Source of the DNA: Acidithiobacillus ferrooxidans ATCC 23270
Lineage (GTDB): Bacteria; Pseudomonadota; Gammaproteobacteria; Acidithiobacillales; Acidithiobacillaceae
Length of the DNA: 64,000 bases
Direction: 5' to 3'
NCBI RefSeq assembly: GCF_000021485.1
Contig: NC_011761.1
Location: 2,076,001-2,140,000 of the forward strand
The notes beneath the pieces are model-generated. The model was not told where the DNA came from, did not search any database, and saw only the letters and a program-made list of their open reading frames with translations. Below, in pieces: positions 8,613-17,730 of this stretch (positions are counted from its first letter, which is position 1; the number at the start of each line of letters is the position of its first letter). A program made the position numbers and the translations under genes.

Positions 8613-10949
8613 TCAGCGTAACTCCAACTCGCTGACGCCGCCACCGCCATGCTCTGGCCGCGCCATACGCCACTGGCTGACCCGAGGGTCTTGCCCGGCA
8701 AACTCGCGCACCATTTCTGCGAGCACCCCGTTGCCCTTACCATGCAGGATCTGGACCTGTCGACGACCGGCGGCTACGGCGCCATCCACATGACGACGCA
8801 GCGCCGCCAGGGCGTCTTCCCGAAGCTGTCCGCGCAAATCCAGACGCCAGGGATGATCGTCGGGGGTGGCATACTGGGTGCTGCCTGCTTCTTTTGGGAT
8901 CTGCAGCGCGGCGTCCACGGCAAATTGTGCGGCGGGCACCCACAACTGCTTGCCCCGTAATTGAATCTGCACCCTGTGTTGTGCGGGATCCGCACGCAGC
9001 ACTTGGGTCACCTGCCGGAGTGGCAGGAACAGACCCCTGGTCCCCACCGCGGGCAGGCTGTCCACTTGCTGCTCCTCCGCCCGGAAGGGGACTTCCAGAC
9101 GTTGCAAAGCCGCCGTTGCCGCCTGGGTATCCCTCCCGGACTTGAGCGCGGCAATGGCTTGCCGCACCTGCTGGCGCGCCGTTGCCAGTATATCTTCCCA
9201 TTCGGCGCGGGCGGCGGCGGCGGCTTTGTCACGCTCCTGCCTCGCTGCTTCCAGTTCGCGTTCCAGGCTGCGGGCCACACTGGTGGCTTCGTCACGCGCC
9301 AGTACGGCCTCATCCATAGCCTGCCGGGCGGCCTGCAATAGGGTTTCCCGTTGCGCTTCCCAACGTTCCCAGTTCTCGCGGTCATCGGCATAGAGTGCCT
9401 CGGCGCGGTTCATCAGTGGTGCAGGCATCCCCACGCGCCGGGCGATGACCAGACCCTGGCTCGCGCCGCCTACACCCCAAAGCAGACGGTAGGTGGGTTT
9501 CAAAGACTCTGCATCAAAGCCCATACCCGCCAGGGCTACACCCGCATGGCTCAGGGCATAACGCTTCATCACTTCCAGATGGCTCGTGAGCAGTGTGCAG
9601 CATTCGGCCGCCAGCAAGGCCTCTGCGACCGCCTGAGCCAGCGCGCCCCCTTCCCGCGGGTCGGTGCCATTGCCCAGTTCGTCGAGAAGCACGAGACTGT
9701 GGGCGTCGGCATGCTCCAGCACTTCCCGAAGACGCTGTACCTGCGCCGAAAAAGTGGAAAGATCCGTGTGGATATCCTGGGCGTCGCCGATGACCGCAAA
9801 GCACTTCGGGAAATAACCCAATGTACCTTCCGCAGTTACCGGCAATCCCATGTAGGCCATCAGATGATTGAGTCCGAGTGCTTTCAGGATAGCCGTCTTG
9901 CCGCCGGTATTGGGGCCGGTAATGACCAGTTGCTGCGCGTCCGCCCCGAGACGCAGGGCGTTACCCACGACCTGCCCCGGATGGCGCAGACAAAGCAGCG
10001 GATGACGCAGGGCCCGCAGATCAAATGCCGCAGCCGCATCGACCTTGGGCAAAATCCCGCCACAGGCATCCCCCAGTTCCAGTCCCGCCCGTACCGCATC
10101 CAGCCGGCCAATATGCCGCAGGGCGGCGACGATGCCCGGCACTTCCAGCCCTACCGCTGCGCTCAGGGCACGAAGAATGCGCTCCTGCTCCTGAATTTCG
10201 GCACGCCGGTCCTGGACCAGTTGATTATTCAGATCGACGGCCGCCAGCGGCTCCACAAAAAGAGTCTCACCACTTGCCGACCGGTCATGGACGATCGCCT
10301 TGATACGCCCTTTATGGCTAGCTTTGAGCGGGAGTACGTAACGCTCATTACGCTGCACGATGACCTGATCCTGCCAGTATTCCTGCCAGTCTCGATTACG
10401 CAGAAAGCCCTGCAGAAAACGCTGCAATTCGTTGCGGCTGATTCGCAAGCGCTGGCGCAGGAGGGCGAGATCCGCACTCGCCGTATCCAGGAGCTCACCC
10501 TCCTCATCCAACGCCACGCCGAGACGGCGCAACAAGGTCACCGGGGGATCAAGCTCGCCTGCCAGCCCGGTCAAGGCATCCCGAGTCTCGCGCAAAGCTG
10601 CGGCATAGCCCTTCTGCGCCGTCAGCACATCGAGCACCGCGCGCAAATCTCTCCCGCTGAGCACGGCACCAGGGCGCTGTGCCAGAACCAGCAGAGCATC
10701 GATATCGGGGAGATCAGAAACGGGAAGAAGAAAACCGGCGGAAAACCGCTGCGACAACCAGGCCAACCAATTCAAACGATCATGGATTTCCGCAAGCGGC
10801 ACCCAGGGGGTAGTCGCCGCAACATGTCTGCGGCCATAGATGTGGCCACAATGCTGTGACCACGCGCTCTGCACATCACTGGCATCCAGAGCCCGCCAGA
10901 AGCTGTCCTGCCAAGGAGCAACCCCGGCCACAGCCATGCCCCCGCCCAT
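8613..10949 (-). CDS. mutS2: MutS2-type ATPase/endonuclease
   Basis: A 778-residue MutS2 protein. The ATPase has Walker A in GPNTGGKTAILKALG near residue 345 and a Walker B region around LVLLDELGNGTDPREGG. A charged coiled-coil stretch (residues about 500-620) follows, then the C-terminal Smr nuclease domain with LDLRG and the HGKGNGVL motif. MutS2 proteins bind branched DNA and suppress recombination, or act on collided ribosomes, in the species studied. The yqeY stop and this ATG share a base (TGATG). A mutS2 gene inside the rpsU-dnaG-rpoD operon is not the usual arrangement. Confidence 0.93.
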   Translation of the reverse strand: MGGGMAVAGVAPWQDSFWRALDASDVQSAWSQHCGHIYGRRHVAATTPWVPLAEIHDRLNWLAWLSQRFSAGFLLPVSDLPDIDALLVLAQRPGAVLSGRDLRAVLDVLTAQKGYAAALRETRDALTGLAGELDPPVTLLRRLGVALDEEGELLDTASADLALLRQRLRISRNELQRFLQGFLRNRDWQEYWQDQVIVQRNERYVLPLKASHKGRIKAIVHDRSASGETLFVEPLAAVDLNNQLVQDRRAEIQEQERILRALSAAVGLEVPGIVAALRHIGRLDAVRAGLELGDACGGILPKVDAAAAFDLRALRHPLLCLRHPGQVVGNALRLGADAQQLVITGPNTGGKTAILKALGLNHLMAYMGLPVTAEGTLGYFPKCFAVIGDAQDIHTDLSTFSAQVQRLREVLEHADAHSLVLLDELGNGTDPREGGALAQAVAEALLAAECCTLLTSHLEVMKRYALSHAGVALAGMGFDAESLKPTYRLLWGVGGASQGLVIARRVGMPAPLMNRAEALYADDRENWERWEAQRETLLQAARQAMDEAVLARDEATSVARSLERELEAARQERDKAAAAARAEWEDILATARQQVRQAIAALKSGRDTQAATAALQRLEVPFRAEEQQVDSLPAVGTRGLFLPLRQVTQVLRADPAQHRVQIQLRGKQLWVPAAQFAVDAALQIPKEAGSTQYATPDDHPWRLDLRGQLREDALAALRRHVDGAVAAGRRQVQILHGKGNGVLAEMVREFAGQDPRVSQWRMARPEHGGGGVSELELR

Positions 10950-11395
10950 CAACTGCCGAGGCGGGCCTTCACTTTATCCGCCACCACGGCCATATCCGCA
11001 CGCCCCTGCATCTGCGGGCGCAGAAAGGTAAGTACCTTACCCATATCTTTAGGTCCGCTGGCCGCCACCGCTGTCATCGCCTCGCTGATCAGCCCGTCAA
11101 TCTCGCCGGGTGACAGCGCCTCCGGCAGATAAACTGCGAGAAAAGAAATTTCTGATTCTTCCTTTTCGGCAAGGTCCGGACGCCCACCGGCAATAAACTG
11201 ACTGGCAGAATCTTTGCGCTGCTTGATCAGCTTGTCCACGATGCGCAACGCTTCAGCATCATCAAGCTCGCGGCGCTCGTCAATTTCCCGCTGTTTGATT
11301 GCCGCCAGGAGCATACGAATAGTCCCAAGACGCTCGGCTTCCCGGGCGCGCATGGCAGACTTCATATCCTCCTGGATGCGCTCACGTAGTGTCAT
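10949..11395 (-). CDS. yqeY: YqeY (GatB/YqeY domain) protein
   Basis: A 148-residue protein of the YqeY family, which shares a fold with the tRNA-binding end of GatB, the amidotransferase subunit. The conserved start LRERIQEDMKSAMRAR and the central IKQREIDER are recognisable, as is the C-terminal PKDMGKVL. The biochemical role is unsettled; an effect on aminoacyl-tRNA or translation is usually proposed. It overlaps both neighbours by one base (TGATG), so rpsU, yqeY and mutS2 are translationally linked. Confidence 0.93.
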   Translation of the reverse strand: MTLRERIQEDMKSAMRAREAERLGTIRMLLAAIKQREIDERRELDDAEALRIVDKLIKQRKDSASQFIAGGRPDLAEKEESEISFLAVYLPEALSPGEIDGLISEAMTAVAASGPKDMGKVLTFLRPQMQGRADMAVVADKVKARLGS

Positions 11396-11610
11396 CAGTA
11401 GAGCCGGACCAGACGCATGGACTGACGACGCATGCGCTTCAACGCCCGCTTGCGGGCAGCAGCGGCCTTACGCTTGCGCTCTTCCGTGGGCTTTTCGTAG
11501 AATTCGCGACGCCTTACCTCGGTAAGGACTCCTGCCTTTTCGCAGGAACGTTTGAAACGCCGCAACGCGACTTCGAAAGGCTCATTTTCTTTGACACGAA
11601 CAGTTGGCAT
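11395..11610 (-). CDS. rpsU: ribosomal protein bS21
   Basis: The 71-residue small-subunit protein S21. It begins [20 protein letters not shown] and ends in a very basic tail ([19 protein letters not shown]), as in other S21 proteins. A longer upstream in-frame extension exists, but the standard length and start place the ATG at 11610. It is the first gene of the macromolecular-synthesis operon, with a promoter 47 bases upstream. Confidence 0.97.
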   Translation of the reverse strand: MPTVRVKENEPFEVALRRFKRSCEKAGVLTEVRRREFYEKPTEERKRKAAAARKRALKRMRRQSMRLVRLY

Positions 11611-11656
11611 AGAAGGATTCCGACCTCTTTGGATAAGGGTAGCGAGAAAGGGGCCG

Positions 11657-11685
11657 ATTATAGGCGGATCAACGATCCGAGTCAA
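11657..11685 (-). promoter_or_regulatory. rpsU operon promoter with a palindrome in the spacer
   Basis: On the minus strand TTGACT (11680-11685) and a perfect TATAAT (11657-11662) are separated by exactly 17 bases. The spacer contains a perfect inverted repeat CGGATC-GTT-GATCCG (11665-11679), fifteen bases long, filling the space between the two boxes. This places a possible repressor or activator site directly within the promoter of rpsU-yqeY-mutS2-dnaG-rpoD. It does not match the LexA pattern CTGT-N8-ACAG. Confidence 0.75.
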
Positions 11686-11898
11686 AAGCCCCCTGGCCGC
11701 CTGCCACCATAACTCCGCCAGGGTCGGCACCCATCGGACGACCAGCACCGCTGTTGCTAAAACCGCAAAACATTCGTTGCCAGCCCTTGACAGCCTGATC
11801 AAAAAGAATCCTAATATACGAGTGGTTAAAGTGCTTTTAAAATATAAAATTAGGCGACAATGTTACAACGCCTTGTGATCAGGATCGGGGAGGTCGTG

Positions 11899-12756
11899 AT
11901 GCACACTGAAGCCAGAGAGTTAGCGGGGTCAGATATTCCGGAGATGGGTCCGGTCACCGATCCGCCGCCTCTGAGTGATTTCGTGGACGACGAAAATGGC
12001 GGGCCGTTTCTCAGCCAGAAGCAGGAGCTGCAACTCATCCGGCGCTTGCGTCGGGGTGACGAGTGCGCCCGCGCCACACTGATCTCCGCGCACATGCCGT
12101 TGGTGCGGGCGGTCGCCAGGGGTTATCGCAATAAAGGACTCAGTCAGGAAGACCTCCTTCAGGAGGGTTACATGGGTCTACTGCGTGCCGTCGACCGCTT
12201 TCAGGAAGGCCTCGGCACACGTTTCTCCAGTTATGCGACCTGGTGGATCCGGGAGGCTATGCAGCGGGCGCTCATCCGTTCCCGCTTCATCCGCCTGCCC
12301 GATTACCTTGCCAAGTCCCTGCACGCTTATATGCAGAGCGGGGCGGAGGAAGACAGCGACGCCGGTGTGCGCAGGGAGCAGCGGCGTGAAGCCCTAGGGG
12401 TGCGCGAGAGCACCATGCGCGCCCTGGATTTCGCCGATATCCGCGTCTTCTCGCTCGACGAGGAAATATCCGACGGACCGGGCCGCATCGAACAGGTGAC
12501 CGGCGACGTTGCCAGTCCGGACAGCGACTATGACCGTGATGCCATCTGCAAGGCACTGCGGGAGCATCTGACCGAACTCAATGAAAAACAGCGGGAGGTC
12601 ATGGTCTTTCGCTACGGCATGCATGGTGACGCGCCCATGACCCTGGAAGCCGTCGCCGAGCGTATGGGCGTCAGTCGCGAGGCGGTAAGACAGTTGCAGG
12701 TGCGGGCACTGACCCGTCTGCGTCAGTCGTTGAGCGAGAGCGGCTGGGGTTGCTGA
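11899..12756 (+). CDS. sigma-70 family factor, group 2 (RpoS-like)
   Basis: A sigma factor of about 285 residues lacking region 1.1. Region 2 shows NKGLSQEDLLQEGYMGLLRA and FSSYATWWIREAM, the group 1/2 core-binding and -10 recognition sequence. Region 4 ends with the helix-turn-helix EAVAERMGVSREAVRQLQ. The start at 11899 is set by GGGGAGG five bases upstream; a longer frame begins at 11860. It lacks the RpoH-type region C, so a general-stress or stationary-phase factor of the RpoS kind is more likely. It is divergent from rpsU and its last 34 bases overlap rdgB on the other strand. Confidence 0.88.
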   Translation: MHTEARELAGSDIPEMGPVTDPPPLSDFVDDENGGPFLSQKQELQLIRRLRRGDECARATLISAHMPLVRAVARGYRNKGLSQEDLLQEGYMGLLRAVDRFQEGLGTRFSSYATWWIREAMQRALIRSRFIRLPDYLAKSLHAYMQSGAEEDSDAGVRREQRREALGVRESTMRALDFADIRVFSLDEEISDGPGRIEQVTGDVASPDSDYDRDAICKALREHLTELNEKQREVMVFRYGMHGDAPMTLEAVAERMGVSREAVRQLQVRALTRLRQSLSESGWGC

Positions 12757-13346
12757 CGCTCCGCCAGCAACCCCAGCAACCTGCGTAAGGCCGCCGCTCT
12801 GTGGCTGTGTTCGTTTTTTTTCTTCAGGCTCCACTGTGCCGCGCTGCCAGATCCATGCGTGGGCCAAAACAGGGGATCGTAGCCAAACCCCCCGTCGCCG
12901 GCAGGACGCTCACCAATAGTCCCTCTCCAAAAGCCTTGGGCTACCAGTGGCGAAGGGTCGGTGGCAAATTCCAGAAAAACCATGCAAGCCACGTAATAGG
13001 CAGCACGGGCTTCCCCCCGCGCCTCGGCCAGCATGCTCAGCAACTTCGCGTTATTGGCTGCATCGCTGGCGTCCGGGCCGGCATAACGCGCGGAGTAAAT
13101 GCCGGGTGCTCCCTGGAGATAGGGCACACAAAGCCCGGAATCTTCGGCGAGCGCCGCCATACCACTTTGCGAGGCGGCATGGCGTGCCTTGAGCAATGCA
13201 TTTTCCACAAAGGTGGTGCCTGTTTCTTCCATACCGGCGATGCCCAGTTCCGTCTGGCCGACGAGCGCGAAGCCACGGGCGGCAAGCAGCGGTTGCAACT
13301 CACGCAACTTGCCTGCATTACTCGTGGCCAGCAACAAGGGCGTCAT
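12723..13346 (-). CDS. rdgB: dITP/XTP pyrophosphatase RdgB (HAM1 family)
   Basis: A 207-residue nucleotide-cleansing enzyme that hydrolyses non-canonical purine triphosphates such as dITP and XTP. The start has [14 protein letters not shown], the substrate-binding signature of HAM1 proteins. [13 protein letters not shown] holds the catalytic aspartate region, and [11 protein letters not shown] lies near residue 157. The ATG at 13346 overlaps the rph stop by four bases (ATGA), pointing to co-translation, and fits the family length. An upstream in-frame start would be longer than normal. The rph-rdgB pairing is common in proteobacteria. Confidence 0.95.
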   Translation of the reverse strand: MTPLLLATSNAGKLRELQPLLAARGFALVGQTELGIAGMEETGTTFVENALLKARHAASQSGMAALAEDSGLCVPYLQGAPGIYSARYAGPDASDAANNAKLLSMLAEARGEARAAYYVACMVFLEFATDPSPLVAQGFWRGTIGERPAGDGGFGYDPLFWPTHGSGSAAQWSLKKKNEHSHRAAALRRLLGLLAERQQPQPLSLND

Positions 13347-14071
13347 GAACGGGCTTCCGGACACTCCTGATGCTGACGGGCCACCAATTCGGCGATCCCC
13401 TTGCGCGCCAGAGCCAGCATTTCAGCCATCTGTTCCGCACTGAACACCGCGCCCTCCGCAGTTCCCTGTACTTCCACAAAGGCGCCGGCGCCGGTCATCA
13501 CCACATTCATATCCACATCGGCATTGCTGTCTTCGGCATAGTCGAGATCCAGCACCGCCTGCCCCTGATAAACACCTACCGAGACGGCGGCCACCCAGTC
13601 CCGCAGAGGATTATTCCGAAGCTGTCCCACAGTACGCAGATGCTGGACGGCATCGGCTACCGCCAGACAAGCGCCGGTAATGCTGGCGGTACGGGTTCCG
13701 CCATCGGCCTGAAGCACATCACAATCCACCCAGATAGTGCGTTCGCCCAAAGCTTGCAGATCCACGGCGGCGCGCAGACTGCGCCCGATAAGACGTTGGA
13801 TTTCATGGGTGCGCCCGCCGATACGACCTTTGGCGGACTCCCGTGCCACCCGCTCCCGGGTGGCACGGGGCAACATACTGTATTCCGCCGTCACCCACCC
13901 CTTGCCCGCGCCGCGCAGGAAGGGCGGTACCTTTTCTTCGACGCTGGCGGTGCATAGCACCTTGGTATCGCCGCAGGCTATCAGCACCGAACCTTCAGCA
14001 TGCTTGGTAAAATTTCTGGTAACTTGTACCGGACGCAAGGCGTCTGCATTTCTTCCGCTAGGACGTATCAT
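13343..14071 (-). CDS. rph: RNase PH
   Basis: A 242-residue phosphate-dependent 3'-to-5' exoribonuclease that trims tRNA 3' ends. The frame starts [20 protein letters not shown] and contains the RNase PH core motifs [14 protein letters not shown] and [12 protein letters not shown], then [19 protein letters not shown]. The start at 14071 is chosen because it matches the invariant N-terminus of the family. The same frame is open for a further 180 bases upstream, but that extension has no conserved features. It is co-translated with rdgB. Confidence 0.96.
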   Translation of the reverse strand: MIRPSGRNADALRPVQVTRNFTKHAEGSVLIACGDTKVLCTASVEEKVPPFLRGAGKGWVTAEYSMLPRATRERVARESAKGRIGGRTHEIQRLIGRSLRAAVDLQALGERTIWVDCDVLQADGGTRTASITGACLAVADAVQHLRTVGQLRNNPLRDWVAAVSVGVYQGQAVLDLDYAEDSNADVDMNVVMTGAGAFVEVQGTAEGAVFSAEQMAEMLALARKGIAELVARQHQECPEARS

Positions 14072-14210
14072 GGGAATACTCGTTGTAGGTGGTGGAGCAT
14101 TGTATCGTGAGGAGATGGGAAGATTCAAAATGCGGCGCTGAGCAGCACTGTCCCTCATCCCTCTTCCCCCCCTATAATAATAAAAAGTCCGCTTCTCAGA
14201 GGAACAAACC

Positions 14211-14705
14211 ATGCCCGGCATTGACCACATAGAAATCGCCCAGTTTCTCAAACAACATCATCTGGCCCAGTCTCTGACCATCAGCGAAATCCAGACCCTC
14301 GCAGAATACGTCACCCACGCCCAATTTCATCTGGATCAGGTGATTGCCGAATGGGGCTCTCTGGGAGAGGCCCTGTTCTTCTGCGTCAAGGGTGAAATGG
14401 CCATCGTTCACCACACAGCCGACGGCGACGAAGTAGAAGTGGTCCGGGTGCATGACGGAGAAATGGCCGGAGAGATGTCCTTTTTTGACCGTCAGCCACG
14501 TAGCGCCCGAATCATTGCCAAAAGCGAAGATACCCAGGTGCTGGTCCTGACCCGCGCCCGGTATCAGCGCCTGAAGGTGGAAAAACCGTATATCACCGTG
14601 AATATTCTGGAGCAGGCCATCATCAGCCTGGACCATTTGTTCCGCAATCTTTCTCAGGGCTACACGGACTTCTCTACCTATATTTATGGCAAGGGCAAGC
14701 GCTAG
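14211..14705 (+). CDS. cyclic-nucleotide-binding-domain protein
   Basis: A 164-residue protein consisting almost entirely of a cNMP-binding fold. The glycine turn and phosphate-cassette equivalents are seen in [19 protein letters not shown] and [19 protein letters not shown] (residues about 46-100). The arginine-bearing PRSA tip resembles the phosphate-binding cassette of CRP/EPAC domains. There is no DNA-binding helix-turn-helix at the C-terminus, so it is not a complete CRP-type regulator. It is more likely a stand-alone sensor that acts on another protein. It is divergent from rph. The ligand is unknown. Confidence 0.8.
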   Translation: MPGIDHIEIAQFLKQHHLAQSLTISEIQTLAEYVTHAQFHLDQVIAEWGSLGEALFFCVKGEMAIVHHTADGDEVEVVRVHDGEMAGEMSFFDRQPRSARIIAKSEDTQVLVLTRARYQRLKVEKPYITVNILEQAIISLDHLFRNLSQGYTDFSTYIYGKGKR

Positions 14706-14731
14706 ATTTTGTCGCCGCCCGGAGTTTTTCC

Positions 14732-15289
14732 TTACGCTCCGCCGCGTTGGCTGAGCAACTCCGCAATCCGGCGCAAACGCTCCAGAGGATCCTGAAGAAC
14801 CAGCAACTGCTGCTTTTCTTCGGGGGAGGCGGGCAGCGCCTGCGCCAGGACCATTCCGGCACTACTGGCGTCTATTCCGGCGGCAGGCACCTTGCCGATC
14901 AAATCCTCAAGAATGGCGTGCAACGGCTGGCTTTCCCGACCCATTGGCACGATGGGCTCTTCGGCCCAGGGATGGATAGAGGCCATCGCCAGCTGTCCCT
15001 CATAACGCCAGTCCTGAATGGTGAAACGTTTCTGGCCGCGCACCTGAATCTGGAGAATGCCGGCCTCTCCCCCCCAGTCCACAATGCGTGCCAGGGTACC
15101 CACCAATTCCGGCTCGGCGTGGCCATCGCCCCGGGGGTGGCTAAGGCAAATGCCAAAATCCCGACCCTGCCGCAGTGAGGCGCTGATCATGTCCAGATAA
15201 CGCGGCTCAAAAATACGCAGCCCTAATAAAGCCTTGGGGAAAAGTACCGTTCGGAGTAAAAATAGGGGCGTCCAGTCCGTATCCGTCAC
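14732..15289 (-). CDS. LON substrate-binding domain protein
   Basis: A 185-residue protein equal to the N-terminal substrate-binding domain of Lon protease, without ATPase or protease parts. The start FLLRTVLFPKALLGLRIFEPRY and the later FGICLSHPRGDG with GTLARIVDWGG are diagnostic of the LON/PUA-like fold. Such stand-alone proteins are widespread, and their role, perhaps as adaptors, is not established. It is convergent with the cyclic-nucleotide-binding gene and divergent from hemW, 24 bases away. Confidence 0.88.
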   Translation of the reverse strand: MTDTDWTPLFLLRTVLFPKALLGLRIFEPRYLDMISASLRQGRDFGICLSHPRGDGHAEPELVGTLARIVDWGGEAGILQIQVRGQKRFTIQDWRYEGQLAMASIHPWAEEPIVPMGRESQPLHAILEDLIGKVPAAGIDASSAGMVLAQALPASPEEKQQLLVLQDPLERLRRIAELLSQRGGA

Positions 15290-15313
15290 CTGTCACACCT
15301 CTCGCGAGTACCC

Positions 15314-16471
15314 ATGAACCCCACCCTGAAACCACCGTCGTCGTATTCGCTCTACGTGCATCTGCCTTGGTGCAAGGCCAAGTGCCCCTATTGCGATTTC
15401 AATTCCCATGCAGCCGACCGCATCCCGGCAGAACGTTATCTGGATGCATTGATCGCCGATCTGGACCGCGAACTGCCGCGCATCTGGGGACGCAGTGTGC
15501 GGACTGTTTTTATCGGTGGCGGCACCCCCAGCCTCTTCCCGCCAGAAATCATCGACCGCCTGATCTCCACGATCCGCGCCCGCCTGCGGCCGCACTCCCG
15601 TATGGAAATCACCCTGGAGGCCAATCCGGGAGCGATAGAGGCGGCCTATTTCCGCGCCTTCCGGGAGGTGGGCATCACCCGACTCTCCTTAGGCATCCAG
15701 TCTTTCAACGACGATTCTCTGCAACGCCTCGGGCGTATCCATGATGCCGCCGCAGCCCACCGGGCCGTGGAACTCGCCATCGCGGCTGAATTCGAGAGCT
15801 ATAATCTCGATCTCATCTTTGCCCTGCCGGGGCAGGATCTCGCCGCAGCGCGGGCCGATCTGCGCACGGCGTTGGAGTATGCACCCCCTCATCTGTCCCT
15901 CTATCAACTCACGCTGGAAGCCGGAACCCCATTCTCGACCCATCCACCCGCCGATCTGCCGGACAGCGACCAAGCCGCCGACATGGAAGATATCCTGCGC
16001 CGGCAACTCCAGGAGGCCGGCATGGAGCGCTACGAAATATCCGCCCATGCCCGGCCCGGTCATCGCTGCCAGCACAACCGCAACTACTGGCTTTATGGTG
16101 ACTATATCGGCATCGGCGCCGGAGCGCACGGCAAAATCACCCTTCCCGAAGGCATCTGGCGCAGCCGCAAACCCAGCCGCCCCGAAAGTTATATGGACGA
16201 TGCGCTCAGTGTTCTCGACATCCTCGGCGACCGGGAGCCGATTTTACCCGCCGACAGGCCCTTCGAGTTCATGCTCAACGCGTTGCGCCTGACCGACGGC
16301 TTCCCGGTGGCGCTCTTCCCTGAGCGGACCGGCCTGTCTTTGCAGATCATTCAACCGCAGCTCCGCCAAGCCGAACGCGACGGGCTGGTGATCATGGAAG
16401 ATGGCATCCTGCGACCCACCGCGCTCGGGCTCAACTTCTATAATGACCTCTGCGTGCGTTTCGTACCGTGA
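15314..16471 (+). CDS. hemW: radical SAM haem chaperone HemW
   Basis: A 385-residue radical SAM protein. The cluster-binding CKAKCPYC motif lies near residue 20, followed by GGGTPSLFP and the SAM-binding GIQSFNDDSLQRLGR around residue 130. The C-terminal HemN-type domain with RPFEFMLNALRL is present. HemW was long annotated as oxygen-independent coproporphyrinogen oxidase but binds haem and delivers it to respiratory enzymes. In many genomes hemW sits next to rdgB-rph, as here with two genes between. Confidence 0.93.
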   Translation: MNPTLKPPSSYSLYVHLPWCKAKCPYCDFNSHAADRIPAERYLDALIADLDRELPRIWGRSVRTVFIGGGTPSLFPPEIIDRLISTIRARLRPHSRMEITLEANPGAIEAAYFRAFREVGITRLSLGIQSFNDDSLQRLGRIHDAAAAHRAVELAIAAEFESYNLDLIFALPGQDLAAARADLRTALEYAPPHLSLYQLTLEAGTPFSTHPPADLPDSDQAADMEDILRRQLQEAGMERYEISAHARPGHRCQHNRNYWLYGDYIGIGAGAHGKITLPEGIWRSRKPSRPESYMDDALSVLDILGDREPILPADRPFEFMLNALRLTDGFPVALFPERTGLSLQIIQPQLRQAERDGLVIMEDGILRPTALGLNFYNDLCVRFVP

Positions 16472-16485
16472 TAACGGCACCTCAC

Positions 16486-16797
16486 TCAGTCCCGTCCTAC
16501 CATCCTGGCTTCGTGGCCGGCGATCGAGCCTTCGCTGAACAGATACGCATGCAATTCCTTATCCAGACGCGGCATTTTGCGGCGCAGCCACTCGAGGATC
16601 ATAGCAGCATGTTCAATTTCTTCATCTCGGTTGTGTTCCAGCACCTGCCTGAGAATAGGATCGGTGCAGGCATCCGCGCGCTGCTGGTACCAGTCAACCG
16701 CCTCAAACTCCTCCATGAGCGAAGAAATGGCTCGGTGGATATCTATGGTTTCCGGAGACAGAGACTCGGGGGATTCATGCAACGCTTCGTGTGCCAT
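16486..16797 (-). CDS. encapsulated-ferritin-like protein (EncFtn family)
   Basis: A 103-residue two-helix protein closely resembling the EncFtn ferroxidase of Rhodospirillum rubrum. The first helix has SSLMEEFEAVDWYQQR and the second EHNRDEEIEHAAMILEW. The iron-site residues of EncFtn (Glu, Glu and His) fall at E30, E60 and H63, and the entry-site residues E29, E32 and W36 are also present. EncFtn normally forms ring decamers inside an encapsulin shell and oxidises ferrous iron. No encapsulin gene is adjacent, and the short C-terminus has no obvious shell-targeting peptide. The start is fixed by GGAGT at a good distance. Convergent with hemW. Confidence 0.88.
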   Translation of the reverse strand: MAHEALHESPESLSPETIDIHRAISSLMEEFEAVDWYQQRADACTDPILRQVLEHNRDEEIEHAAMILEWLRRKMPRLDKELHAYLFSEGSIAGHEARMVGRD

Positions 16798-16808
16798 GAT
16801 CGACTCCT

Positions 16809-17615
16809 TTGGGCAGTCTGGTGAAACATCCTTCAGATCATAGTCCAAAGTTTGGCCAAGACCAAAGTGCCCCCCGCTTTGGGCTTGCCCGCATCCTCTC
16901 CAAAGCGGGGCTGTGCTCCCGGACCGTTGCGGTGGAATGGATTCGTGCCGGGCGGGTAGAGGTAGACGGTCGCCGGATCCTCGATCCCGAGGCACGCTTC
17001 CCCCTGTCCGGCCCCGGTATCCGGATCGATGGTCTCGACATCACCGCCAGCACCCGCCAGGTTTTGCTGTTACATAAACCCCGCGGCGTTCTTACTACTC
17101 GTCAGGATGAAAGAGGACGTGCCACCGTATACGACCTGCTGCCCGGGAGTCCATGGCTGGCCCCCGTCGGACGCCTGGATCAGGCCAGCTCCGGCCTGCT
17201 GCTTTTCAGCAACGATCCACACTGGGCGCAACGACTGCTGGATCCGGATCAGCATGTGGCCAAGACCTATCATGTGCAGATTCGCCCGCCCCTCTCCACC
17301 GACACCGTAGTCCAACTCGCGGCTGACTCCGTGCTCGACGGCGAACCGTGCTTACCGATGCAGATCAGGGAGTTACGCTGCGGCGGCAAAACCCAATGGC
17401 TGGAGTTTATTTTGCAGGAAGGGCGCAATCGCCAGATTCGGCGCCTCCTTGCCGCCTGTGATAGGGAAGTGTTGCGACTGATTCGCGTAGCGGTGGGAAA
17501 TCTGCCTCTCGGCGAACTGCGGGCCGGTGAATGGCGCTGGTTGCATAGTGGTGAGGAAGAGCTGCTACGTCAGACGCCCACGCCCGGTGATATCCCCTGC
17601 CTACCGTCAGAATGA
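16809..17615 (+). CDS. pseudouridine synthase, RsuA/RluB/RluE family
   Basis: A 268-residue enzyme that isomerises uridine in rRNA. An S4 RNA-binding domain is at residues about 24-70 (LARILSKAGLCSRTVAVEWI), then the synthase core with VGRLDQASSGLLLFSND, which contains the catalytic aspartate, and QEGRNRQIRRLLAA near the end. These features identify the RsuA branch; RluB-type 23S modification is likely but the exact site is unknown. No ATG is available at the start: TTG at 16809 or GTG at 16821 must be used. It is divergent from the EncFtn gene, with only 11 bases between the starts. Confidence 0.88.
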   Translation: MGSLVKHPSDHSPKFGQDQSAPRFGLARILSKAGLCSRTVAVEWIRAGRVEVDGRRILDPEARFPLSGPGIRIDGLDITASTRQVLLLHKPRGVLTTRQDERGRATVYDLLPGSPWLAPVGRLDQASSGLLLFSNDPHWAQRLLDPDQHVAKTYHVQIRPPLSTDTVVQLAADSVLDGEPCLPMQIRELRCGGKTQWLEFILQEGRNRQIRRLLAACDREVLRLIRVAVGNLPLGELRAGEWRWLHSGEEELLRQTPTPGDIPCLPSE

Positions 17616-17668
17616 TCCTAACCGAATCTTATGCCGCAGAGGCCTACCTATATTAGATATCTATGACA

Positions 17669-17697
17669 TTTACATATCAATAGAATTAATGTATGTT
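17669..17697 (+). promoter_or_regulatory. putative sigma-70 promoter of the 52-codon gene
   Basis: TTTACA (17669-17674, five of six) and TATGTT (17692-17697, four of six) are separated by 17 bases in an AT-rich gap. They lie about 34 bases upstream of the small gene at 17731. Confidence 0.5.
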
Positions 17698-17730
17698 AGT
17701 TATGTCTTATTTACTGATGAGGATGATGCT

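Noticed and set aside
9351-10859. A 502-codon plus-strand frame opposite mutS2
   Set aside because: Antisense shadow of a gene with complete MutS2 motifs.
11787-11817. TTGACA ... TAATAT as a promoter for the RpoS-like sigma gene
   Set aside because: The boxes are good but 19 bases apart, longer than usual; not strong enough to list as a feature.
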